Shown: positions 29,243 through 38,212 of the stretch, one piece after another
Layout: each line of letters starts with the position of its first letter
Numbering within the stretch: the first letter of the stretch is position 1
The notes under the pieces: model-generated
What the model saw: only the letters and a program-made list of their open reading frames with translations
The model's database searches: none
What the model was told of the DNA's origin: nothing
Assembly (NCBI RefSeq): GCF_914768025.1
Contig: NZ_CAJZCE010000011.1
Span: forward strand, 22,361-86,360
DNA length: 64,000 nucleotides
Direction: 5' to 3'
Source of the DNA: Snodgrassella gandavensis
GTDB taxonomy: Bacteria > Pseudomonadota > Gammaproteobacteria > Burkholderiales > Neisseriaceae
Translations under genes and position numbers: made by a program

Positions 29243-29875
29243 CTAATTTTTCAGGAAAATCGAATCATCTATATCAACCATAGACAAATTACTAACTCGA
29301 TTACCCTCTACAACCAGCTTGCCAGCAACAAAATCAGCCACTGCCTGTGGTAATAACTCATGCTCAACCCGCAATACCCGCTGCGCTAGAGTATCAGCAG
29401 TATCGCCACCTAGAACAGGTACAACGCCCTGAACAATAATCGGGCCACAATCCAGTTGTGCAGTGACAAAATGAATGGTACATCCCGCCACCCGGCAGCC
29501 ACTGTCCAGCGCCCGCTGATGCGTATGCAGTCCGGGGAAAGCAGGCAATAAAGATGGGTGAATATTAATCAGCCTGCCGGCATAATGTTCACAGAATTCA
29601 GGCGTCAAAATACGCATAAAGCCAGCCAGCACCACCAGATCCGGCTGATAAGCATCAATTCGCGCCATAAGAGCGGTATCAAACGCTTCACGGCCGGCAT
29701 AATCCTGATGGCAGACTGCCTCAGTGGCCAGACCGCGCTGTGCAGCCCACTGCAAACCAGCTGCATCAGCTCGATTACTGATTACTGCCACCACTTCTGC
29801 CTGCGCAATATCCGCCTCCACCACAGCCTGCATATTACTGCCACGCCCAGAAATCAGAATCACAATTCTTTTCAT
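29243..29875 (-). CDS. purN: Phosphoribosylglycinamide formyltransferase
   Basis: Purine synthesis: formyl transfer from 10-formyl-THF to GAR. 210 aa from the ATG at 29875 (MKRIVILISGRGSNMQA); the frame to 29992 only adds an antisense-like extension overlapping murI. Catalytic segments are INIHPSLLPAFPGLHTHQRA (Asn/His) and QLDCGPIIVQ (Asp). It lies 31 nt after murI. Confidence 0.96.
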   Translation of the reverse strand: MKRIVILISGRGSNMQAVVEADIAQAEVVAVISNRADAAGLQWAAQRGLATEAVCHQDYAGREAFDTALMARIDAYQPDLVVLAGFMRILTPEFCEHYAGRLINIHPSLLPAFPGLHTHQRALDSGCRVAGCTIHFVTAQLDCGPIIVQGVVPVLGGDTADTLAQRVLRVEHELLPQAVADFVAGKLVVEGNRVSNLSMVDIDDSIFLKN

Positions 29876-29906
29876 ACCGCTTATTTTTCTCCTGCCAACA
29901 GAAAAC

Positions 29907-30716
29907 CTAGCCCAAAGATACCATTTCCAACTGTTCGAGGCTACGCCCAAGAAACCGTTCCCCGATTGTCTGGAATCGCAGAGGAATATCACTTACATAG
30001 AAACGGTATTGCGCCCCCGTGTGATCCGGATTAAGCAACTGCTGCTGTTGCAGTGCCTGTGCCGTTGCCTCTGCCGTCGTAATTGCTGAATCAACCAGTT
30101 TCAGTTCAGGTGCTTCCTGCCGGATTAATGATTTAAGTAATGGATAATGAGTACAACCCAAAACCAGCGTATCCACATCTTCCGCCAAAATCGGCTTTAA
30201 ATATTCTCTGGCAGTCAAGCGTGTTACTTCATGATCCAGCCAGCCTTCTTCCACCAGTGGCACCAATAAAGGACATGCCTGTGAAAATACACGTGTTTGT
30301 GCATTCTGCTTATGAATCGCCCGGGCATAAGCATTACTATTGACAGTGGTACTGGTAGCAATCACACCGATGTGATTATTCCGTGTTGTTTCCAGTGCAG
30401 CCTTGGCACCGGCATCAATCACATCCAGTACTGGCATACCACCGGCCAGTTGTCTTATCTTTTCCCGTGCCACAGCAGCTATGGTATTACAGGCCACAAC
30501 CAGAGCCTTAACATCATGTTCCAGCAGAAACGACACAATCTGTTCGGTATAAACTTCAATTGTGTGTCTGGATTTCACCCCATACGGAACCCGTGCCGTA
30601 TCACCAAAATAAATAATATTTTCATTAGGCAGCCGTTCCATCAAAGCCCGAACCACAGTCAGGCCGCCTACTCCGGAATCAAATACACCTATCGGGCGTT
30701 GTTGTAGTGCAATCAT
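29907..30716 (-). CDS. murI: Glutamate racemase
   Basis: MurI provides D-glutamate for peptidoglycan. 269 aa from the ATG at 30716, preceded by AAAGAGA. Motifs are GVFDSGVGGLTV, VACNTIAAV (first catalytic Cys) and LGCTHYPLL (second Cys). It is the first gene of the murI-purN-DUF3108-rsmB-grxD-upp run and is divergent from tsaE-amiC. Confidence 0.96.
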   Translation of the reverse strand: MIALQQRPIGVFDSGVGGLTVVRALMERLPNENIIYFGDTARVPYGVKSRHTIEVYTEQIVSFLLEHDVKALVVACNTIAAVAREKIRQLAGGMPVLDVIDAGAKAALETTRNNHIGVIATSTTVNSNAYARAIHKQNAQTRVFSQACPLLVPLVEEGWLDHEVTRLTAREYLKPILAEDVDTLVLGCTHYPLLKSLIRQEAPELKLVDSAITTAEATAQALQQQQLLNPDHTGAQYRFYVSDIPLRFQTIGERFLGRSLEQLEMVSLG

Positions 30717-30949
30717 TTGTCTCTTTATCTGTAGCCATGACACTCAATACACCACGTACTGAATCCGTCACAAGCCAGTTATCATTGCGATTATAGCATT
30801 GACCCGAAAATATACTCATAGTACAAATCCAGCCAAATAGGCTTAAAACCGGCTTTTAGCCTGCAACCTGACAAATCGGCAGAACTTTACTACTTTCACT
30901 CTTACAAACTTTATCGCATAATAAACCCGTTTTGTTAATTAAACATACC

Positions 30950-31420
30950 ATGTCTGCATCTCAAATCCGTGAAATCGTTCTGGCCGGCGAAAACGATACC
31001 CTGAATCTGGGCGCCCGTTTTGCCCAGCATATCAGCCCGCCTTTAATCATCTGGCTAGTAGGAGACTTAGGTGCGGGCAAAACCACCTTTACCCGCGGTC
31101 TGCTCAACGCACTGGGTCATCATGGCGCAGTTAAAAGCCCCACATACAATATAGTTGAAACCTATCCATTTAGCGGATTTCACCTGCATCATTTTGATCT
31201 ATACCGTTTTCAAAGCCCGGAAGAATGGCTGGATGCAGGACTGGATGAACTCATCACCGCAGATAGCATTGTTCTGATTGAATGGCCGCAACTCGGTGGC
31301 GATCTGGCTCCGTCGGCTGATATCATCCTGAACATTACTGCTAATAGCAGTGGCCGCACAGTGCAGATGAGTGCTGCCACAGCCAATGGCACACACATCC
31401 TAGACAAGATTACAGAATAA
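30950..31420 (+). CDS. tsaE: tRNA t6A biosynthesis ATPase TsaE
   Basis: TsaE is the ATPase partner of TsaB/TsaD in making t6A37 of tRNA. 156 aa from the ATG at 30950; a TTG at 30932 would add six residues. Walker A is VGDLGAGKTTF. The family segments KSPTYNIVETY, HHFDLYRF and IEWPQLGGDL are present. amiC begins 3 nt after its stop, the usual tsaE-amiC arrangement. Confidence 0.95.
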   Translation: MSASQIREIVLAGENDTLNLGARFAQHISPPLIIWLVGDLGAGKTTFTRGLLNALGHHGAVKSPTYNIVETYPFSGFHLHHFDLYRFQSPEEWLDAGLDELITADSIVLIEWPQLGGDLAPSADIILNITANSSGRTVQMSAATANGTHILDKITE

Positions 31421-31423
31421 ACC

Positions 31424-32743
31424 ATGCCTAACCATATCAGCCGCCGAAAATTGTTACTTGCTTCTACCGGCACGCTATTAATCAGCCTTACCCCGTTTGC
31501 GCGTGCCGCCAAAGCTGGCGCAGACATCGTGGCTTCGCGTATCTGGCCAGCCACAGCCTATACCAGAATGACGCTGGAATCCACAACACCTATCCAATTT
31601 AAATACTTTCAACTCAAAAACCCTGACAGACTGGTTATCGATATTCAGGGCTCAGCCACCAATCAGGTCTTGCGTGAACTGAGCAACAAAGTCATTCCCA
31701 TGGATCCGTATATTGCCAGTGTTCGCATCGGGCAATTCAATCCCGAAACCATACGTATCGTAATGGACTTGAAAACGACCGTTAATCCACAGATATTTTC
31801 GTTGACGCCAGTAGCCAATTTCAAAAACCGGCTGGTAGTGGACTTATACCCCACCGCCACAGTAGCCATGGAACAGGAAAAAAACGATCCATTAATGGCA
31901 CTTTTACAGGACTATAGCCACGGCAAGGTCAACAGTGACGGCACCACACGCCCACAGGCCACCGCTTCTACGCCTCCTGTACAAAAACCGCGTGAAAGCA
32001 AGCCGCCAGTTATCAACCAACCCCCAACATCAGGCAAGCCGAATAAATTCAACCGCCAGCCGGTTATCATGATTGATCCGGGACATGGTGGTGAAGACCC
32101 CGGTGCCACAGGCCCATCCGGCTTGCATGAAAAAGATGTGGTACTGGCTATTGGACGCGAAGTAAAAAAAATACTGGACTCCAATGGCTACAAAACCTAC
32201 ATGACCCGAAACGAAGACATATTCATTCCGCTAGGTGTGCGCGTAGCCAAAGCGCGTAAACTCAGAGCCGATGTATTTGTTTCCATCCATGCCGATGCAT
32301 TTACCAATCCATCCGCCAAAGGTACCGGTGTATACGCCCTTAATCCCAAAGGTGCCACCAGTGCAGCAGCCAAATATCTGGCACAAACCCAGAATGCAGC
32401 CGATTCAATTGGTGGCGTAAGTTACTCCACCGATAAAAATGTCAACAACACCCTGTTTGACCTTACCCAAACAGCAACCATCAACGACAGCCTGAAACTG
32501 GGCAAGGATGTTTTAAATCAGCTTGGCAAAATCAATAACCTGCATAAGGGCAGTGTCGATCAGGCTAATTTTGCCGTTCTGAAAGCGCCAGATGTCCCAT
32601 CTATACTGGTTGAAACCGCTTTTATTTCCAATCCGATTGAAGAACGATTACTATCAAGCAGCAATTTCCGTCAGAAAATGGCCAATTCCATTGCCAGCGG
32701 TATTAAAGATTACTTATCTACAGCAGTCTTGGCACGTCGTTGA
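31424..32743 (+). CDS. amiC: N-acetylmuramoyl-L-alanine amidase AmiC
   Basis: A Tat-exported cell-division amidase of 439 aa. It has a twin-arginine signal (SRRKLLL...), an N-terminal AMIN septum-targeting domain (residues about 40-145), a Pro-rich linker (about 165-205) and a zinc Amidase_3 domain: IDPGHGGEDPGA and LHEKD (His and Glu ligands), SIHADAF (His) and VETAFISN (catalytic Glu). It is a host gene, not a phage lysis gene, and marks the left flank of the tail island. Confidence 0.95.
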   Translation: MPNHISRRKLLLASTGTLLISLTPFARAAKAGADIVASRIWPATAYTRMTLESTTPIQFKYFQLKNPDRLVIDIQGSATNQVLRELSNKVIPMDPYIASVRIGQFNPETIRIVMDLKTTVNPQIFSLTPVANFKNRLVVDLYPTATVAMEQEKNDPLMALLQDYSHGKVNSDGTTRPQATASTPPVQKPRESKPPVINQPPTSGKPNKFNRQPVIMIDPGHGGEDPGATGPSGLHEKDVVLAIGREVKKILDSNGYKTYMTRNEDIFIPLGVRVAKARKLRADVFVSIHADAFTNPSAKGTGVYALNPKGATSAAAKYLAQTQNAADSIGGVSYSTDKNVNNTLFDLTQTATINDSLKLGKDVLNQLGKINNLHKGSVDQANFAVLKAPDVPSILVETAFISNPIEERLLSSSNFRQKMANSIASGIKDYLSTAVLARR

Positions 32744-33243
32744 TAGCAATGAATCATTTACTTCTTATATATTAATCAATACTGCAATTCTGGTATAAAT
32801 GGCCAATGAAATGACACTTTTACAGCCTGAATATCTGTTTTGCGACAGCAATTAAACTTCTCTTTTCGACGTTTAATTACTGGCTTGACTGACAGTCTGT
32901 TAGTATTTTTATTACAGTACAAAATAGCGTTTTTATTAAATGACAATTTAATTTATCGCGCTGGGTGCTTGGAGAAATTAAATATTATTGATTTAAGCTG
33001 CAACAAAAATTACAGCTTAATGATTGAATTAGATTGAAAATAATCTAACATTGAACTCAAGACAAGAATATCGAATACCGATTGCAGAATGTATTTCAGC
33101 CTGCAATCGGTAATTCGCAGATAAAAATATAATGATTAATTGTTGCTCAGAAATAAAGGCTAACGAAAAAGCTGCGAGACAAATCGATTATTATTTAGCA
33201 GCAAAATATTGCATAAAATTACTTAAATATTACTTCGCAACCA
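32744..33243. other. Gene-free left junction of the tail island
   Basis: About 500 nt of AT-rich sequence between amiC and the first fibre-assembly gene. A 65-codon plus-strand frame at 32840-33037 has no ribosome site and looks accidental. No copy of the tRNA-Ser 3' end and no direct repeat that could be an attachment site was found. The only structured element is the hairpin at 33076-33112. Confidence 0.5.
33076..33112 (-). terminator. Possible end-of-operon hairpin of tail cassette 1
   Basis: A perfect 12-bp inverted repeat (TACCGATTGCAG / CTGCAATCGGTA, 13-nt loop) lies 130 nt downstream of the last minus-strand gene. It lacks a T-run, so termination may be Rho-dependent or the hairpin may protect the mRNA 3' end. 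Confidence 0.4.
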
Positions 33244-33885
33244 TCAAATATGAATAGCATCATTCCATAAATCAAATATTTGCTTTTCATTCAGAAGCAG
33301 AACATCAGTTAAAAATTTCCACCAATTATGATTATCCAACGAAAAACTTTGCGTTTCCACAATGTAATTGCGAATCTTAATTAATTCTATACCTGACATT
33401 GCATTTTCTGCAGCTTCAACCAGAGCTTGCTTATTTTTACCTAAGCTAATTTCCAACTGAGAAAGCATTTGCATGCGAGACAAAGTACCGGCAGTGCTGC
33501 GTTTATTCTGTAAACGTAACTGTGCAGCATCAGCTTTTTCTACCCAGCTATTCGCTTTCTCTGACCACTGATGATAAATATCAGGGCAAGGCATGGTGGT
33601 AACAGTAGCCGGTAATACGCCCGGTTCATCTATTGCTACGACTTCTCCGGTTTCCTTGCTGTACACCGTTTCACCTCGATGGTCTTCGATATATTGCCAG
33701 TTATCGCCTGTCCATTGTGCAATAAAGCCTTTTTTAGACACCGGTTCTTCAGCCTGAATACACAGTCTGGGAATCAGATAATGGCCATTATTTTCCAGAG
33801 GATCCAAATCTGCTGTAGTCATGCCAACAAAGTAGTTGTTTTCGTCTAATTGGCATACAGGAATAGTTTGTGCATAGATTTCCAT
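33244..33885 (-). CDS. Tail fibre assembly chaperone (Tfa-like), cassette 1
   Basis: 213 aa. The N-terminal 60 residues (QLDENNYFVGMTTADLDPL) and a DUF4376-like helical C-terminus match Mu/P2 fibre-assembly proteins, which help fold and trimerise the adjacent fibre and may stay on its tip. Residues 1 to about 175 are nearly identical to the cassette 2 homologue at 47666-48307; only the last 40 differ. It lies 10 nt after the fibre gene. The variable C-terminus probably matches the tip of its own fibre. Confidence 0.88.
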   Translation of the reverse strand: MEIYAQTIPVCQLDENNYFVGMTTADLDPLENNGHYLIPRLCIQAEEPVSKKGFIAQWTGDNWQYIEDHRGETVYSKETGEVVAIDEPGVLPATVTTMPCPDIYHQWSEKANSWVEKADAAQLRLQNKRSTAGTLSRMQMLSQLEISLGKNKQALVEAAENAMSGIELIKIRNYIVETQSFSLDNHNWWKFLTDVLLLNEKQIFDLWNDAIHI

Positions 33886-33895
33886 TTTTTATTCC

Positions 33896-34792
33896 TTAAA
33901 TTTTGATACAAGCTAAAAGTGACACGTTGCGCGGTCGGTTTTCATTTGCAGTAGGCACACATAAAGATGCATCAAAACCGATAACTGTCAGATAATTTGA
34001 AGAACCTACATTAACTGCTCCTCGTTGCAAATAACACTCAATAGATTTAAATGCGCCTTTATTTCTATTATAAATGTTACCTAATGTCTGAACATGTAAA
34101 GGCTCAGATTCTCCTGTAATATTACGTATTGCATCTACCTGCGTGTCACCAAATATCCGACCTGTATCAACCCCACGCCCATCATCCCAGCCACGTAAAA
34201 ACTCTCCACGCAAATCCGGTAAATTAAATGTAGTTTTACCATCTCCCGCACCAAATCTAGTGCCAATAGCTGCAAACAAATTAGTATATAGTGTACGGGA
34301 TATTGTCGCGCCGTTGGCTTTTAACCAGCCTACTGGCACAGAATCCATGGCAAAATACTGTACTGTACCTGATGGGGTGGCATTAATATCCTGAGAACCG
34401 TCGAATGGCAAACCATTAATCTTGCATGGTTTGTATAACTTAGATGCAGTAACCGCATTACCATCCTTATCCAACTTGCTGTCATTCAGGGCTTTACCCT
34501 GTCGTGCAGATAATGCTGAAAGTTTGTCATTAGAATTCAGCGTGTCAATTATCTTGGTTACACCGGCAATATCAGCAGTTGCGGCTGCTGGCGTATTTGA
34601 TGCTATTAACATTTTTATTGCTGTTATTACCTGATTCTGTGTGGCCTTTTCCGGCTTGATACCAGCTGCGGCCAGAATGGCAATTAATTCAGTCTGCACC
34701 TGATTCAGCCAGCTTGCTGGCAATACAGTGCCCAGTTCGTTTATTCCGTTACCATCATGAAACAGTCCGTCTTGCGTATCAATTGGATACAT
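33896..34792 (-). CDS. Tail fibre protein, collar type, cassette 1 copy B
   Basis: 298 aa. Residues 1-112 are identical to the fibre at 35285-36139. A tail-collar domain follows (GWLKANGATISRTLY, TRFGAGDGKTTFNLPDLRGEF), then a variable tip (ITGESEPLHVQTLGNIYNRN...) and a conserved end ACIKI. The N-terminus attaches to the baseplate, and the variable tip should set the target. With the assembly gene after it and the gp48 remnant before it, this is the duplicated half of the fibre module. Confidence 0.87.
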   Translation of the reverse strand: MYPIDTQDGLFHDGNGINELGTVLPASWLNQVQTELIAILAAAGIKPEKATQNQVITAIKMLIASNTPAAATADIAGVTKIIDTLNSNDKLSALSARQGKALNDSKLDKDGNAVTASKLYKPCKINGLPFDGSQDINATPSGTVQYFAMDSVPVGWLKANGATISRTLYTNLFAAIGTRFGAGDGKTTFNLPDLRGEFLRGWDDGRGVDTGRIFGDTQVDAIRNITGESEPLHVQTLGNIYNRNKGAFKSIECYLQRGAVNVGSSNYLTVIGFDASLCVPTANENRPRNVSLLACIKI

Positions 34793-34799
34793 TTCTTAT

Positions 34800-34943
34800 T
34801 TGTCCTTATATGTAAATCGTATGTCGGTAAATGCTGGTTTCAGCTCTTTTAATACAGTTTCAATTATTACATCACCATATGCTGTCAATCTGTCGCCAGC
34901 CGTTGACATCCCAGCACGAAAGTGGGTTGCGCGACTATCGGTA
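34800..34943 (-). pseudogene. Duplicated 3' end of the Gp48-like gene
   Basis: About 140 nt nearly identical to the 3' end of the Gp48-like gene (36143-36286), but without the rest of the gene. It sits immediately before fibre copy B, exactly as the real gene end sits before copy A. It marks the left edge of a tandem duplication of the fibre module. Confidence 0.9.
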
Positions 34944-34953
34944 TTCTTGAATC

Positions 34954-35274
34954 TTAGTGATAACCGCCAGTATTCGATGTAATTATGGTAACAGTGGGTG
35001 GTAATACACCGGCTTCTTCAGTCGATATTATTTCTCCGATTTCCTTGCTGTATACCGTTTCTCCACGATGATCTTCGATATATTGCCAGTAATCGCCTGC
35101 CCATTGTGCAACATGCCCTTTTTTAGGCTTTGGTTCTTCAATCTGCATATATAGTCTAGGAGTCAGATAATGGCCATTATTTCCCAGAGGATCCAAGTCC
35201 ACAACAGTCATATCAACAAAATAATTTCCCTCATCTAGTTGACAAACAGGAATAATTTATGCATAGATTTTCAT
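34954..35274 (-). pseudogene. Broken fibre-assembly gene, cassette 1 copy A
   Basis: The frame begins MKIYA, then TAA at codon 6, where the intact homologues have Gln or Pro. It continues in frame as IIPVCQLDEGNYFVDMTVVD and so on, matching the first 95 residues of the intact chaperones. It then ends at a new junction with the gp48 remnant, losing the C-terminal 110 residues. It is doubly inactivated: nonsense codon and 3' truncation. Confidence 0.9.
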
Positions 35275-35284
35275 TTTTTATTCC

Positions 35285-36139
35285 TTAAATTTTGATACAA
35301 GCTAGTAACGCCATATTTTTTGGTCGAGTTTCCGATCCGCCACTACTACTAACCCAAATATCTCTGCCAATTCCAACTGTTGACAGTTCTGCGCCAGTAG
35401 TAATAGGTTTTACTATTCCAGCATTAACATTCTTAAACTGTGGAAGTATATGACTGTGTGACTCGAATATATCTTTTTGGTAAGTACCAAAAATTCGACC
35501 CGCATCAATTCCACGACCATCATCCCAACCTCGCAGGAATTCTCCACGTAAATCCGGCAAATTAAATGTAGTTTTACCATCTCCTGCACCAAATCGTGTA
35601 CCGAGAGCTGCAAATAGATTTGCATATGTTGTACGTGATATGGCTGCACCATTAGCCTTTAACCAGCCTGTAGGTGCCCAGTCAATGGCAAAATAATGAA
35701 CTGCACCAACAGGTGTAACATTTATATCCATACTACCATCAAACGGCACACCATTAATTTTTCGTACTGTTTTCAATCTGGATGCGGTATCAGCAGTTTT
35801 AGCGGTACCATCCTTATCCAGCTTGCTGTCATTCAGTGCTTTACCCTGTCGTGCAGATAATGCTGAAAGTTTGTCATTAGAATTCAGCGTGTCAATTATC
35901 TTGGTTACACCGGCAATATCAGCAGTTGCGGCTGCTGGCGTATTTGATGCTATTAACATTTTTATTGCTGTTATTACCTGATTCTGTGTGGCCTTTTCCG
36001 GCTTGATACCAGCTGCGGCCAGAATGGCAATTAATTCAGTCTGCACCTGATTCAGCCAGCTTGCTGGCAATACAGTGCCCAGTTCGTTTATTCCGTTACC
36101 ATCATGAAACAGTCCGTCTTGCGTATCAATTGGATACAT
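35285..36139 (-). CDS. Tail fibre protein, collar type, cassette 1 copy A
   Basis: 284 aa. The N-terminus is identical to copy B (MYPIDTQDGLFHDGNGINEL...). The collar domain is similar (GWLKANGAAISRTTYANLFAALG), but the tip differs (KDIFESHSHILPQFKNVNAGIV), with an SHSH motif like the HxH metal sites of fibre tips. It ends ACIKI. Its own assembly gene is broken, so folding may depend on a chaperone encoded by copy B or cassette 2. Confidence 0.87.
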   Translation of the reverse strand: MYPIDTQDGLFHDGNGINELGTVLPASWLNQVQTELIAILAAAGIKPEKATQNQVITAIKMLIASNTPAAATADIAGVTKIIDTLNSNDKLSALSARQGKALNDSKLDKDGTAKTADTASRLKTVRKINGVPFDGSMDINVTPVGAVHYFAIDWAPTGWLKANGAAISRTTYANLFAALGTRFGAGDGKTTFNLPDLRGEFLRGWDDGRGIDAGRIFGTYQKDIFESHSHILPQFKNVNAGIVKPITTGAELSTVGIGRDIWVSSSGGSETRPKNMALLACIKI

Positions 36140-36142
36140 TTC

Positions 36143-36709
36143 TTATTTGTCCTTATATGTAAATCGTATGTCGGTAAATGCTGGTTTCAGCTCTTTTAAT
36201 ACAGTTTCAATTATTACATCACCATATGCTGTCAATCTGTCGCCAGCCGTTGACATCCCAGCACGAAAGCGGGTTGCGCGACTATCAGCATTTTTAACGT
36301 TTACCCACCATACCCACATAATGTCTTCACGCGCCAGTCTGTCACCGGCACGACTGATACCCACTCGGAATGGCTGCGGCTCGGTTATGGTGGTGTCGTA
36401 GCCAATTGAAGCGGCCATCTGCATAAAATAGGGAATACTCAAACCACCGATTTCATTGATTTTGGTGATAACTGCCAATATTCTTTGCTGGCCGTTTATG
36501 CCGGTGCTGTCCAGATTGAGCAATTCCTCCCAGCGCATGATGTAATTTTCCGATGTGCGTGGGTCAATAACGCCCAGTTTACGACGAGCAGCATTTTGTA
36601 TTTCATCCAGACAGTTGCCATCAATTGTGGCGGCATTTCTTACTGCCGGTGCAGTACGGTTGTATGCAACCGGAGGTAATAATCCCAATAAAGTATTGAC
36701 GTAACTCAT
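36143..36709 (-). CDS. Baseplate protein, Mu Gp48-like (DUF2313/YmfQ)
   Basis: 188 aa. It begins YVNTLLGLLPPVAYNRT, typical of DUF2313 proteins, which join baseplate wedges to fibres in Mu-like tails (equivalent to P2 gpI). Two RAGDRL repeats occur near the C-terminus. The start overlaps the Gp47 stop by 4 nt and the fibre gene begins 3 nt after its stop, as expected for a tightly coupled operon. Its last 140 nt are duplicated at 34800. Confidence 0.85.
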   Translation of the reverse strand: MSYVNTLLGLLPPVAYNRTAPAVRNAATIDGNCLDEIQNAARRKLGVIDPRTSENYIMRWEELLNLDSTGINGQQRILAVITKINEIGGLSIPYFMQMAASIGYDTTITEPQPFRVGISRAGDRLAREDIMWVWWVNVKNADSRATRFRAGMSTAGDRLTAYGDVIIETVLKELKPAFTDIRFTYKDK

Positions 36710-37758
36710 AGTAAACTCACATCAACCTTACCCAGCCTAAACCATTCAATCTTTTTGCTTGTCTCTGCGATTAGATTGGCTGCTGGCTGAGTCATCTTGC
36801 GATCGGTCACACCAGACACATCACTGATTACCGCTTCCAGCTGGGATGCAATCACGCTATCACCAGGCTTTAAAGCGCTGAAATGCTCCTGCAAGGCCTG
36901 TCGGATATCTGCTGTCGTCCTGTCAAGGTTTACATCGGACAAACGCACTTTAACTTTAATATCAACTCTGGTGACATCTGGCTTGATAACAAAGCTGTTT
37001 TTAGCCGTTACCGGTCGCACTGAATCAATATAAGCCTGTACTTTGCTGACTATCTCATCACTGGGTAAATAATTATTGCTGGTAATGACAATATCTACCG
37101 TACCAAGCCCGCGGCGTAATGGGTATACATATGCACTGGTAACGCCATCCACGCTCAATGCCCAGGCCCGATAATCATATTTATTGCCTCCGGCAGGTGG
37201 CCGACGCAACAAATCCAATAAACGGTTCAATAATGAAGTATCGCTTTCAACATCAGTACCACCGGTAGCTTGTATGATTTCCACATCGCTGGATATACCT
37301 ATCGGTGCAGCCATAAATTGTGCTGCTTTATTATGCTGATTTGATGCAGAACCAGCCTCATGCGCCTGTATGGATAAAACAGCAGTACCCTCATTACCAA
37401 TCACTGCCTGTTGCTGCACAGTATATAAATGTTCACCACATATAATTTGTAATTTTGCTTCAATTAATGATCCTTCAATACCATGAGCAATAGCGGTTCC
37501 GCTGGCGGAAGTAGCATGTTTACGGCGTATACCACGCAGATTACAATGTCTCTCTAGAAATTCTGTGTCCGCAGTATCCGGAAAAAACTGTCTTAAGATC
37601 CATGCCTGATGAGCATATTGTCCCGTGGCACAACTGGCCAGATTGCTGGCGCGAATATAATTATCACTATCTGAAGAAACATCAGCTTTAGGGTTTAATG
37701 AAACCATATCACGCAAAATAGCGTGGCGTATTTCCTCAAATGTTGGAATATTGTGCAT
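36706..37758 (-). CDS. Baseplate J-like protein, Mu Gp47
   Basis: 350 aa, the wedge protein of the contractile baseplate (P2 gpJ, T4 gp6 equivalent). Family features: an N-terminal IPTFEEIRHAILRDM, the DTEFLERHCNLRGI segment, the central GTDVESDTSLLNRLLDLLRRPP motif, and a C-terminal half of beta-alpha repeats. The ATG at 37758 is preferred to an upstream TTG at 37764. It follows the Gp46-like gene by 25 nt. Confidence 0.9.
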   Translation of the reverse strand: MHNIPTFEEIRHAILRDMVSLNPKADVSSDSDNYIRASNLASCATGQYAHQAWILRQFFPDTADTEFLERHCNLRGIRRKHATSASGTAIAHGIEGSLIEAKLQIICGEHLYTVQQQAVIGNEGTAVLSIQAHEAGSASNQHNKAAQFMAAPIGISSDVEIIQATGGTDVESDTSLLNRLLDLLRRPPAGGNKYDYRAWALSVDGVTSAYVYPLRRGLGTVDIVITSNNYLPSDEIVSKVQAYIDSVRPVTAKNSFVIKPDVTRVDIKVKVRLSDVNLDRTTADIRQALQEHFSALKPGDSVIASQLEAVISDVSGVTDRKMTQPAANLIAETSKKIEWFRLGKVDVSLL

Positions 37759-37783
37759 TTTCAAAATCCATTTAATTATTTTT

Positions 37784-38134
37784 TTAAATTACTTTAACCG
37801 GACACTCAAATATAAATTTTTCTCCAGTTAATTGCGTTATCTGTATACTCAAATTCAGCATGCCATTATGTGGTTGCATGGTGGCGACAGAAATATCTGC
37901 TGCACGCCCATCATCAATAATTGGCTGTAAAGCCTGTTGCGCATACTGTTTGGCTAGTAAGCTAACTGATTGCAAATCTTTTTCCCGTTCAAGCGTATAC
38001 AACAGTGAGCCTAATTTTTTATCCGCCCAATAACTACCCAGCGGTGTCATCAGACGCAGATAAACTGCATTTTGTAAGTGGTTTATAATCTGTCCGGTGT
38101 AATCACCTGTTCTGGTGTCTATTTCTCTATCCAT
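37784..38134 (-). CDS. Baseplate wedge protein, Mu Gp46-like
   Basis: 116 aa, the gp25/gpW functional equivalent in Mu-type tails. It has the typical YLRLMTPLGSYWADKKLGSLLY segment and a beta-rich end (LNLSIQITQL). Between Gp45 (spike) and Gp47 (J), the expected position. The sheath polymerises from the wedge built by this protein class. Confidence 0.85.
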   Translation of the reverse strand: MDREIDTRTGDYTGQIINHLQNAVYLRLMTPLGSYWADKKLGSLLYTLEREKDLQSVSLLAKQYAQQALQPIIDDGRAADISVATMQPHNGMLNLSIQITQLTGEKFIFECPVKVI

Positions 38135-38212
38135 AAACTACTCCGGTTATGTTATTTTTATAGTTTACTAAAATAACTATTTTTATCTGAATCTGAAGAG
38201 CTTCAGCTGCTA

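Noticed and set aside
32744..33243. Search for a copy of the tRNA-Ser 3' end as an attachment site at the left edge of the island.
   Set aside because: No matching repeat was seen by eye, so integration into the tRNA is not supported.
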